A stretch of DNA of 64,000 nucleotides from Synechococcus sp. UW140 (GTDB taxonomy: Bacteria; Cyanobacteriota; Cyanobacteriia; PCC-6307; Cyanobiaceae). The position numbers and the translations under genes are program-made. The notes under the pieces were generated by a model that saw only the letters and a program-made list of their open reading frames with translations, was not told the DNA's origin and searched no databases. The stretch covers positions 22,585-86,584 of the forward strand of contig NZ_UCOB01000007.1 of the NCBI RefSeq assembly GCF_900474295.1, written 5' to 3'. Shown in pieces: positions 36,418 to 44,021 of the stretch; position 1 is the stretch's first letter; every line of letters begins with the position of its first letter.

Positions 36418-37209
36418 GTGCGCCATCTCTTTTCAGTGATCACCCTGCGGTCTGCCCGCCCACTTTGTTCCCCGCCGCTGAGGGGTCTGTTGATTGGGGC
36501 GCTTGTTTCATTGTCTGTGCCCTCTTTGGCCCCCTTGCCGAGTAGGGCTGCCAGTGCGTCCCAGGGTCTGGTGGCCCGTCTAGAGCAGGCCCTCAATGCT
36601 CCCGATCACGCTGGCTTGGAGGCCCTTTTGGCGCCGGCGCAGCGTGAGCAGTTGGCACCACGCTTGCGCCGGTTTGCGCAACGCTTTGCCAATGCCCGTT
36701 GGAGGCTCAGTGTTGGAGATCGGCTCCCGGATGGCCGCTTGCCAGTGGCTGTGAGTGTCAGCGGCACCACTGAAAAAGATGGCCTGCTGTTCAGCTTGGA
36801 GGCGAGCCAGCAACTGGCAATAAGCACAGAGGCTGGTCTGATTAGCGGTCAGGAACTCCTGCAGGATCAGTCGTTACTGGTGAATGCACGTGGTTCTCTG
36901 CCGGTGACCCTGTTGATTCCGGATGCGGTACTCACCGGCAGCCGCTATGACGTCGATGTGGTGCTGGATGAACCCCTCGGCCAGGCGATGGTGGCCGGTG
37001 GACTCACCTCCCTGACCTCGGATCAGGTGCACGAACAACGCAGCCCGGATATTCAGCTGGAGCCCATGGGCGGTGGTGGTTTGTTCAAGTCGGTCCAGGC
37101 TCCGTTTCAACCAGGTGTGCAGACCTGGGCCGCGATGCTTGTTCACCCGGATGGGGTGATCACTGTCACTAAGCAGGTACGGGTGGTGAACGATCGCAGT
37201 CAGCTCTGA
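36418..37209 (+). CDS. Exported hypothetical protein
   Basis: A 263-residue protein starting at GTG. The signal peptide is about 1-45 (LLIGALVSLSVPSLAPLPSRAA). The N-terminal mature half is helical (LVARLEQALNAPDHAGLEALL, LRRFAQRFANARWRLSVG), then beta-rich regions with RYDVDVVLDEPLGQAMVAGGL and a C-terminal LVHPDGVITVTKQVRVV. It looks like a cyanobacterial lineage protein of unknown function. A plus-strand terminator lies 75 bp beyond its stop. Confidence 0.65.
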   Translation: MRHLFSVITLRSARPLCSPPLRGLLIGALVSLSVPSLAPLPSRAASASQGLVARLEQALNAPDHAGLEALLAPAQREQLAPRLRRFAQRFANARWRLSVGDRLPDGRLPVAVSVSGTTEKDGLLFSLEASQQLAISTEAGLISGQELLQDQSLLVNARGSLPVTLLIPDAVLTGSRYDVDVVLDEPLGQAMVAGGLTSLTSDQVHEQRSPDIQLEPMGGGGLFKSVQAPFQPGVQTWAAMLVHPDGVITVTKQVRVVNDRSQL

Positions 37210-37225
37210 GCTTGAGTCGCGGATT

Positions 37226-38698
37226 TCATCGACCGACCGGTTTGAATGAGGTCGTCTCATCTGGAAGAAGCTGATAGCGCTTAATCCCTTTCGGGATTTT
37301 TTCCTTTAGATGAGGGCTAATGAATCCCATCATGCAGCTCTGACGAGCGGGCTGCCCCTGAATGAAAGGATCCATCTTTGCGGCAACGAAGAATGCAGTC
37401 ACCAAGCCCAGGCCGATCAGGGCTATCGATCGAGATAATTCGATAGTTGTTGCTTTTTGGGCGACGGACTCTGTCGCAAGCGGACAAGCGATGGCGATCA
37501 CGATGCTGAGTAACACCAATGAAGGTGCGAAACCCCAGATTTCATCAATGAGTTGGTAAATCAAAAGAGCGCTAAAAAGCCCTGGCGCCAACACGCGAAT
37601 CGGTAGCGCTGCCTTAGGTGTTGACCAACGCATGGAACTCGCCCAAAGGGCGCTGAGGCCAAGGCCGGGCAAACCGAGGGAATAGGTCAGCGAGACCAAA
37701 ATATTGTGCGGGCCGCAGAGGCCTGACCCCGTGGGAATGGCCCGATATCCGGCTCCGAGCCAAAGCTGGTAGGTCACCATTGAGTTGGCATGGGCAAGCC
37801 AGGAGCGCAGGCGTCCGCGGCTGGGGTCGAGCTCTTGGGCGCTCCGAGCGGACAGATCTCCAAACAGATCACCGCTGCCGATGCTGAGGTTGAGAATGAG
37901 GAAGGCGGCTGTGCCGAGCCCAAGAGCTAAGCCAAACCACGCCAGTGCTTGAGAGTGCTTATGGCGCAGCAGGAGCCAGCTGGTGATGCTTCCAGCCAGC
38001 ACGGCCAGTAGGGCACCGTCCCCTTTGCTAGCCAGGATCAGGAACATCCCCTCTGCCGGAATCAACAGCCCTACCGACAAAAGTGCTCGCTTGATCCACC
38101 CGTTAGGAGTTTGCAGCCCTTTGATGAGGCAAGGAAGACTGCTCCAGATCAATAGGATTTGGAACTGATTGGCGTCGCGTGAGTTGTAGAAGAGATAGGG
38201 GCGTATGGGATTGACCGTTGGCATCCGGTAAGGGATCTCACTCGTCAACCAACTGCTGATGATGTGAAGACTGTCGAGGCTGAAAAGGCAGAGTGCTGCA
38301 GCAGCCAGGCTGAACCCGCTAGCCCAGGGGTGGTGATGCCAACTGTCAGCAAGAATGGGGATCGCCAGAAAGAAGAGTGGTGGTAGCAGTGCAAAGAGCA
38401 GTGCTTGATCTGGTGAGTTCGACCACAGGGCGCAGACCATCCCCCAAACACTCAGCAAAGCTGCACTCAGCGCGTAGCGCTTCGACACTCGAATGGATGG
38501 CGCCCGCTTGAGGTAATAACCAGCCATCAACAGGGTGAAGCAGATCAGGCTCACGCTGCGGTAGGCGTCATGCTTGAGCAGGCCAGGCTGAATAGGTGCC
38601 GTCAACAGCAGAAGGCCTGTCAGTAGTGCGGTCACGCCAGACACACTGCTGACGATGGACCAGGGCCGTGATGGAGTGTCGTCGGTCGAAAGCAGCAT
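37226..38698 (-). CDS. O-antigen ligase/Wzy-like polytopic membrane protein
   Basis: A 490-residue protein with about 11-12 hydrophobic segments. A long external loop contains DPSRGRLRSWLAHANSMV, LWLGAGYRAIP and GPHNILVSLTYSLGLPGLG, the R...W/H-N pattern of the Wzy_C (WaaL/PglL) superfamily, which transfers or polymerises lipid-linked glycans. The acceptor could be lipopolysaccharide or a protein; the neighbouring pilins are possible targets but there is no direct link. C-terminus overlaps a plus-strand terminator. Confidence 0.7.
   Translation of the reverse strand: MLLSTDDTPSRPWSIVSSVSGVTALLTGLLLLTAPIQPGLLKHDAYRSVSLICFTLLMAGYYLKRAPSIRVSKRYALSAALLSVWGMVCALWSNSPDQALLFALLPPLFFLAIPILADSWHHHPWASGFSLAAAALCLFSLDSLHIISSWLTSEIPYRMPTVNPIRPYLFYNSRDANQFQILLIWSSLPCLIKGLQTPNGWIKRALLSVGLLIPAEGMFLILASKGDGALLAVLAGSITSWLLLRHKHSQALAWFGLALGLGTAAFLILNLSIGSGDLFGDLSARSAQELDPSRGRLRSWLAHANSMVTYQLWLGAGYRAIPTGSGLCGPHNILVSLTYSLGLPGLGLSALWASSMRWSTPKAALPIRVLAPGLFSALLIYQLIDEIWGFAPSLVLLSIVIAIACPLATESVAQKATTIELSRSIALIGLGLVTAFFVAAKMDPFIQGQPARQSCMMGFISPHLKEKIPKGIKRYQLLPDETTSFKPVGR
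37283..37302 (+). terminator. Intrinsic terminator embedded in the 3' end of the convergent gene
   Basis: AATCCC (37283-37288), TTTC, GGGATT (37293-37298), then TTTT. This terminates the exported-protein transcript ending at 37209 but lies inside the coding sequence of the minus-strand O-antigen-ligase-like gene. Confidence 0.65.
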
Positions 38699-38737
38699 GT
38701 GACTAGAGCATTCCGGGGGGCGCAGGTAACCGTCTCT

Positions 38738-39661
38738 TCAGCTCATCGTGTTGGCCTTGGGCACTTCGGCCCCTGCTTTTCGCACCCCTCTGCGCAGCAC
38801 CGACACATCAGAAGTCCCGAATCCCTGCTGCATTAAGGCCTCTTCCTGCGCTCGCACCGCTGCGGTGATCGGCAGGTTGAGACCTGTCGCTGCGGCGGCG
38901 TCGAGGGCGATGCCGAGATCTTTGTGGTGAAGCGCCAGCTTGAAGCCGAGGGGATAGTGATCGGTGAGCATCGCGGCTGAGCGGTGCTGAAGCGCCCACG
39001 ACCCCGCCGCCCCATGTTTCAGTGCCTGCACCACCTGCTCCATCGGCAGTTGTAGATGCTGCCCCAAGGCGATCGCCTCGGCCACGGCGGCGTAGCTGCC
39101 TGCCACTAGCACCTGATTGATCGCTTTCACCTGCTGGCCAGCCCCTATAGGCCCGAAGTGGTGGATGGATCCGCCGATGGTTTCCAGGACAGGTCGGGCT
39201 CGATCCAAGTTCACGGCCTCTCCGCCACAGAGCACGGTGAGCGTGCCGGCTTTGGCACCTTCCGTTCCGCCTGTGACGGGGGCATCCAGATACTGCACGC
39301 CCCTTGCGCTCAACCGCTTGGCCATGGCCTGGGAGGTTGCCGGTGCGATTGTTGAGCAGTCGATCACCAGACTCCCTTCTGCCAGCGCGGGGCCTGCTCC
39401 GTCTGCTCCCCAGAGCACCGTCTCCACGGCGGCGTCATCACTGACGCAGAGCACCAGCGCCTGGCATCCAGCCACGGCCGCGGCTGGGCTGGCACAGGCA
39501 AGGGCGCCGTCTAGGGCGGGGTCGGTTTCAGCCGTTCGGCTTCGCGTATGCACCCGGAGGCTGTAGCCGGCCTGTTGCAGATTGATCGCCATCGGAAGCC
39601 CTAGGGCGCCGAGGCCCACGCAGGCCAAGGGGGCAGCGGGGAGCAGGTCAGATCCTGTCAT
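38738..39661 (-). CDS. 3-hydroxyisobutyrate dehydrogenase-family NAD(P)-dependent oxidoreductase
   Basis: A 307-residue beta-hydroxyacid dehydrogenase from ATG 39661 (a GTG one codon upstream is possible). Rossmann start CVGLGALGLPMAINLQQAGY, substrate loop DAPVTGGTEGAKAGTLTV, and catalytic Lys in GAGQQVKAINQVL are typical. These enzymes oxidise or reduce 3-hydroxyacids such as 3-hydroxyisobutyrate, tartronate semialdehyde or succinic semialdehyde; motifs do not decide which. Confidence 0.88.
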   Translation of the reverse strand: MTGSDLLPAAPLACVGLGALGLPMAINLQQAGYSLRVHTRSRTAETDPALDGALACASPAAAVAGCQALVLCVSDDAAVETVLWGADGAGPALAEGSLVIDCSTIAPATSQAMAKRLSARGVQYLDAPVTGGTEGAKAGTLTVLCGGEAVNLDRARPVLETIGGSIHHFGPIGAGQQVKAINQVLVAGSYAAVAEAIALGQHLQLPMEQVVQALKHGAAGSWALQHRSAAMLTDHYPLGFKLALHHKDLGIALDAAAATGLNLPITAAVRAQEEALMQQGFGTSDVSVLRRGVRKAGAEVPKANTMS

Positions 39662-39736
39662 CACTGGCGGATGTTCTGGTTAGATCCTCGCGGGTCGTTC
39701 CCCACAGCATGGAACGGTGATTCGACTTTCCATGTC

Positions 39737-40186
39737 ATGACCGCATCCACGGGTTGGCAGCGTTTCTGGTTGATCTCTTGTGCAGCTTTGACTGCTTCGT
39801 CCCTGCAGGCCTGGAGCGGCCAGGTGGAGGCCCGTGATGTCCGCAGTGAGCGCCTGACGCTCACGCAGGCCCAGAAGCAGGCGCTGTTCCAGGCCCGTCG
39901 GGACTGGGAGCTGAGCAGCTATCCCCAGCGCTTGGCCCTGCTCAAGAATCAGCAGCGTTGCGTCAAAGATGCTTCCAGCCTGGAGGCCTACCGCAGCTGC
40001 AAACATCGGCAGCATCAGGCCCGTAAGGCGTTGCTCAAGCAGAGGCGGGAGCAGATCAATCGCGAACGCGAGCGCTTGGGGCTGGTGCCGATGCCCGAGC
40101 GTTCTGTGCGCCATCGCCGCCGTGGGTCCGTTGAGTCGAACCAGCCAAAAGGCCGTTCCTGGTGGAACGGCCCGGCAACGAACTGA
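39737..40186 (+). CDS. Small exported basic protein
   Basis: A 149-residue protein from ATG 39737, with a signal peptide of about 30 residues (FWLISCAALTASSLQAWS). The mature part is helical and strongly basic (LTLTQAQKQALFQARRDWELS, KALLKQRREQINRERERLG), with two Cys (QRCVKD, YRSCKH). Unrecognised. Its last 40 bp contain a hairpin serving as the terminator of the convergent pgk gene. Stop codons of the two genes abut. Confidence 0.6.
   Translation: MTASTGWQRFWLISCAALTASSLQAWSGQVEARDVRSERLTLTQAQKQALFQARRDWELSSYPQRLALLKNQQRCVKDASSLEAYRSCKHRQHQARKALLKQRREQINRERERLGLVPMPERSVRHRRRGSVESNQPKGRSWWNGPATN
40147..40172 (-). terminator. pgk terminator embedded in the convergent coding sequence
   Basis: The plus strand reads AAAA then GGCCGTTCC (40151-40159), TGGT, GGAACGGCC (40164-40172). 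On the minus strand this is a perfect 9-bp stem followed by TTTT, 15-40 bp past the pgk stop. Confidence 0.8.
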
Positions 40187-41392
40187 TCAGGCTGCGTCGA
40201 GAGCGGACACACCAGGCAGAACTTTGCCTTCCAGCAGCTCGAGGCTGGCGCCACCGCCAGTGGAGATGTGCGACATCTTCTCGGCGAGGCCAGCCTTTTC
40301 CACGGCAGCCACAGAGTCACCACCGCCGATGATCGTGCAGCAGCCCTTGCCACTGAGGTCGGCCAGGGTGGTGGCAATGGCGTTGGTACCACCAGCGAAT
40401 TTGTCGAACTCGAACACGCCCATGGGGCCGTTCCAGATCACGGTCTGGCAATCAGCCAGGGCGTCCTGGAACACCTGCACAGAGTCAGGGCCGATGTCCA
40501 GCCCCATCCAGCCGTCGGGGATGGCATCCACCTTCACGGTCTGGCTGTTGGCATCTGGGGCGAAGTTGTCAGCCAGGATCACATCCGTGGGCAGCAGGAA
40601 CTGCACGCCTTTGGCTTTTGCCTTGGCTTCCAGCTCCTTGGCCAGTTCCAGCTTGTCTTCTTCCACCAGGCTCTTGCCCACCGAGAGGCCACGGGCCTTG
40701 TAGAAGGTGAAGATCATGCCGCCGCCGACAAGGATCTTGTCGCACTTGTCGAGCAGAGCCTCGAGCACGCCGATCTTGGAGCTCACCTTGGAGCCACCCA
40801 CGATCGCGGCCAGAGGACGCTTGGGAGCGTCGATCGCCCCCTGCAGATACTGAAGCTCTTTCTCCATCAGGAAGCCGCCGACACTGGGCTTCAGGAACTT
40901 GGTCACGCCCTCTGTGGAGGCGTGAGCACGGTGGGCTGCACCGAAGGCATCGTTGACATACACATCGGCGAGGCCGGCGAGCTTCTCGGCGAAAGCTGGA
41001 TCGTTCTTTTCTTCCTCAGCGAAGAAGCGAACGTTCTCGAGCAGCACCACATCACCTTTGGCCATGGCGCCCACCTTGGCTTCCGCATCCGGGCCGATGC
41101 AGCTGTCGGTTTTGGTCACGGGCTTGCCCAGCAGCTCGCTGAGGCGGGCTGCCACGGGGGTGAGGCGCATGCCCTCATTCACTTGGCCCTTGGGACGGCC
41201 GAAGTGGGCGGAAAGGATCACCTTGGCGCCTTTGCCAATCAGATCCTTGATCGTGGGGAGGGCGGCGCGGATGCGGGTGTCATCGGTGATGGCGCCTGAA
41301 TCGTTCAGGGGCACGTTGAAGTCAACCCGCACGAGAACGCGTTGGCCGTCGAGATCGGCGCCGGTGAGGCTGGCCAGGGAACGCTTCGCCAT
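40187..41392 (-). CDS. pgk: Phosphoglycerate kinase
   Basis: A 401-residue Pgk started at ATG 41392 ([19 protein letters not shown]). Catalyses 3-phosphoglycerate + ATP to 1,3-bisphosphoglycerate, serving both the Calvin cycle and glycolysis. [17 protein letters not shown], the hinge region, [33 protein letters not shown] and [12 protein letters not shown] are all intact. Normal length. Confidence 0.97.
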   Translation of the reverse strand: MAKRSLASLTGADLDGQRVLVRVDFNVPLNDSGAITDDTRIRAALPTIKDLIGKGAKVILSAHFGRPKGQVNEGMRLTPVAARLSELLGKPVTKTDSCIGPDAEAKVGAMAKGDVVLLENVRFFAEEEKNDPAFAEKLAGLADVYVNDAFGAAHRAHASTEGVTKFLKPSVGGFLMEKELQYLQGAIDAPKRPLAAIVGGSKVSSKIGVLEALLDKCDKILVGGGMIFTFYKARGLSVGKSLVEEDKLELAKELEAKAKAKGVQFLLPTDVILADNFAPDANSQTVKVDAIPDGWMGLDIGPDSVQVFQDALADCQTVIWNGPMGVFEFDKFAGGTNAIATTLADLSGKGCCTIIGGGDSVAAVEKAGLAEKMSHISTGGGASLELLEGKVLPGVSALDAA

Positions 41393-41493
41393 GGGGTTGT
41401 GTCGTGCGGTAAGAAAACGCGGTGACATTAACCCGAGTCGTGCGGATCTGGCGCTAGACCGGCGTTATCGGTGTGGATGATGTGGAGGAACGC

Positions 41494-41877
41494 ATGTTCA
41501 AAACCGTTCTGTTCCCGATCGATCAGAGCCGTGAGGCGATTGAGATCGCAGGCAAGGCTTTGGAGTTGGCCCGTCGTCACGGCAGCAGCATGGTCTTGCT
41601 GTCGGTGGTGCAGCCTGAGCGGCCTGAAATGCATGACCATGCCACGGTTGCGCCGTTGCTGGAGCAGGCCCGCAGTCGTTTCGAGCAGGCTGGGGTGTCC
41701 TGTGAGCTGGTGGAGCGAGAAGGGAAGCCGGCCTTTGAGATCTGCAATGTGGCCGACGAGTTGAATGTGGATCTGATCGTGATGGGCACCCGCGGAGTGA
41801 ATCTGGAAGACGATACGGAAAGCACGGCTGTGCGGGTGATTCAGCTGGCGCCCTGTCCCGTGCTGGTGGTGCCGTGA
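41494..41877 (+). CDS. Universal stress protein UspA family
   Basis: A 127-residue single-domain UspA protein. The ATG at 41494 follows a strong GGAGGA site by 4 bp, which favours it over the GTG at 41473. TVLFPIDQSREA at the N-terminus and IVMGTRGVNLEDD...STAVRVIQLAPCPVLVV near the end fit the ATP-binding USP pattern (G-x2-G-x9-G-S/T), with an altered second glycine segment. Its stop overlaps the next gene by 4 bp. Confidence 0.85.
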   Translation: MFKTVLFPIDQSREAIEIAGKALELARRHGSSMVLLSVVQPERPEMHDHATVAPLLEQARSRFEQAGVSCELVEREGKPAFEICNVADELNVDLIVMGTRGVNLEDDTESTAVRVIQLAPCPVLVVP

Positions 41878-42752
41878 GCACCCCCCCGATTCAGTGGTAT
41901 CCAGGCCATATCGCCAAGGCGGAGCAGCAACTCAAGCGCAATCTGGACAAGGTGGATCTGGTGATTGAGGTGCGTGATGCCCGCATCCCTTTGGCCACGG
42001 GTCACCCCCATCTCAGCCGCTGGGTGAAGGGCAAGCAGCACCTCCTGGTGATCAACCGTCGCGACATGATCACTGCCGAGGCGCGGGAGGCCTGGCAGCA
42101 GTGGTTCAAGAACCAGGGCCAAGCCACGGTCTGGTGTGATGCCAAGGCAGGAACGGGGGTGAAGCAGTTGCAGCAAGCGGCCATCCGCGCTGGCAATCAA
42201 CTCAATGAACGGCGCCGCAACCGCGGCATGCGCCCGAGGCCGGTGCGGGCGCTCACGCTTGGCTTCCCGAACGTCGGCAAATCGGCCTTGATCAACCGCT
42301 TGGTGAAGCAGAAAGTGGTGGCCAGTGCTCGCCGGGCGGGCGTGACGCGCACGCTGCGCTGGGTGCGTGTGGGGCAGGATCTGGATCTGCTCGATGCGCC
42401 AGGGGTGCTGCCACCGCGACTGGATGATCAGCGAGCGGCCCTGTTCCTCGCCCTTTGCGATGACATTGGCCAGGCGGCCTACGACGGGGAGCTCGTAGCC
42501 CAGGCCTTTCTCCGCCTACTGGCTGATTTGGATCGGCGCCAGGCTTCCGGGGCCTCGCTAACACGGGTGGAGGGGCGTTACGGCGTTCCCCTCAGTGCTG
42601 AGACTGCCGACCCTGCCTACTGGATGCAGGCCGCGGCAGAGAAACACACGTCATCAGACACGGCGCGGATGGCCCAGCGTCTGATGGACGATTTCCGCAA
42701 GTCGGCTCTCGGCAGCATCTCGTTGGAGCTTCCGGCGGAGCCGGCAGCGTGA
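41874..42752 (+). CDS. rbgA: RbgA/YlqF-type ribosome biogenesis GTPase
   Basis: A 292-residue circularly permuted GTPase: the G4-like VINRRDM comes before G1 LGFPNVGKSALINRL, then G2 region GVTRTLRWVRVG and G3 DAPGVLPP. The N-terminal IQWYPGHIAKAEQQLKRNL is the RbgA signature. It assembles the 50S subunit. GTG start overlapping uspA stop; followed by rluD, again overlapping. Confidence 0.93.
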   Translation: MSTPPIQWYPGHIAKAEQQLKRNLDKVDLVIEVRDARIPLATGHPHLSRWVKGKQHLLVINRRDMITAEAREAWQQWFKNQGQATVWCDAKAGTGVKQLQQAAIRAGNQLNERRRNRGMRPRPVRALTLGFPNVGKSALINRLVKQKVVASARRAGVTRTLRWVRVGQDLDLLDAPGVLPPRLDDQRAALFLALCDDIGQAAYDGELVAQAFLRLLADLDRRQASGASLTRVEGRYGVPLSAETADPAYWMQAAAEKHTSSDTARMAQRLMDDFRKSALGSISLELPAEPAA

Positions 42753-43750
42753 GCGGGCAAAGGCAACGCCGTGAGCGTCCTCCTCTACCTGAGGAGTCGT
42801 TCAGCCAGGCCTTCGGGGAAGGCGAGGGGGAACTGGTCAGCCTCACCTACCCCAAGCCTTTGCCGATGCGCCTCGATCGCTGGTTGGTGAGTCAGCGCAC
42901 TGAGCAGAGCCGTGCGCGGATTCAGAAATTTATTGATGCCGGTTTCGTGCGCGTGAATGGGAAGACCGGCAAGGCCAAAACACCACTGCGACAAGGGGAT
43001 GAGGTGCAGCTGTGGATGCCGCCGCCGGAGCCTTTGCCGTATCTCAAGCCGGAGCCGATGGAGCTCGATGTGCTCTTTGAGGACGAGCACTTGATCGTGA
43101 TCAACAAACCAGCTGGGCTCACGGTGCATCCGGCACCCGGCAACAAGGACGGCACGCTCGTGAACGGCCTGTTGCATCACTGCCCTGACCTGCCAGGAAT
43201 CAGCGGCAAGCTGCGGCCAGGGATTGTCCACAGGCTGGATAAAGACACCACCGGTTGCATCGTCATTGCCAAGAGCCAGGAGGCGCTTGTGAAGCTTCAG
43301 GTTCAAATCCAGAAGCGGATCGCCTCACGCGAGTATCTGGCCGTCGTGCATGGTCTGCCCCAGGGTGATTCCGGGTCCATCGTGGGTGCCATCGGTCGCC
43401 ACCCCGCAGACCGCAAAAAATATGCGGTGGTGAGCGGTGAGAGCGGTCGTTACGCCTGCACGCACTGGAGCCTGCAGGAGCGGCTCGGCGATTATTCCTT
43501 GCTCCGTTTCAAGTTGGATACCGGTCGTACGCACCAGATTCGTGTGCACTGCGCCCATATGAACCATCCGGTGGTGGGTGACCCCACTTACAGCCGTTGT
43601 CGCAAGTTGCCGATGGATCTGCCTGGTCAGGCGCTGCATGCGTTCCAGCTGGGCCTCGATCATCCGATTACCCGGCAACGGATGGTGTTTGAGGCACCGC
43701 TACCTCCTGTGTTGGACAAGTTGCTGACGCTGCTTCGGCGGCGACTCTGA
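42749..43750 (+). CDS. rluD: RluD-type 23S rRNA pseudouridine synthase
   Basis: A 333-residue RluA-family enzyme with an N-terminal S4 RNA-binding domain (about 30-95, RLDRWLVSQRTEQSRARIQKF) and a catalytic domain with HRLDKDTTGC (catalytic Asp). KLDTGRTHQIRVHCAHMNHP closes the family motif. It modifies the helix 69 loop of 23S rRNA. GTG start overlaps rbgA stop; the three genes uspA-rbgA-rluD are translationally coupled. Confidence 0.93.
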   Translation: MSGQRQRRERPPLPEESFSQAFGEGEGELVSLTYPKPLPMRLDRWLVSQRTEQSRARIQKFIDAGFVRVNGKTGKAKTPLRQGDEVQLWMPPPEPLPYLKPEPMELDVLFEDEHLIVINKPAGLTVHPAPGNKDGTLVNGLLHHCPDLPGISGKLRPGIVHRLDKDTTGCIVIAKSQEALVKLQVQIQKRIASREYLAVVHGLPQGDSGSIVGAIGRHPADRKKYAVVSGESGRYACTHWSLQERLGDYSLLRFKLDTGRTHQIRVHCAHMNHPVVGDPTYSRCRKLPMDLPGQALHAFQLGLDHPITRQRMVFEAPLPPVLDKLLTLLRRRL

Positions 43751-43771
43751 TGGGCGATTGTTGAAAGGAGA

Positions 43772-43954
43772 GTGACAGTGGGCTATTGCACCGGTCGTCT
43801 CTCCACGTTGCAGGCTCGACTTGATCACACCCATCAGATCCGTGTGGATTGGCGCTGCATGAACCATCGTTATGAAGGAGATGGTCGCTGCCAAGTGTTG
43901 TCGCTTGCGCAAGAAAGGCCGAGCATCCGATCCGGCCTGATCGGATGCTGTTGA
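43772..43954 (+). pseudogene. Decayed partial duplicate of the rluD 3' region
   Basis: Twenty-two bases after rluD a 60-codon frame encodes RLDHTHQIRVDWRCMNHRYEGD, which aligns with RluD LDTGRTHQIRVHCAHMNHPVVGD. The shared HQIRV and MNH cores are conserved also at DNA level (ATGAACCAT). Flanking residues do not match and the catalytic region is missing. Interpreted as a degenerate tandem copy or a recombination scar. Confidence 0.65.
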
Positions 43955-44021
43955 ATCATTGATGGCCAGCAATGATCAATAAGTTGTTGGCATGGTTTGG
44001 GAAACTTAGCCAGCTCAAGTC
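43955..44021. other. Short gap between the rluD remnant and the GH9 gene
   Basis: About 67 bp of moderately AT-rich sequence without a recognisable gene or a strong terminator. It marks the left edge of the cellulase island. Confidence 0.5.

Noticed and set aside
40268..41480. Long plus-strand frames opposite pgk
   Set aside because: They are antisense shadows of a highly conserved gene with no motif of their own.
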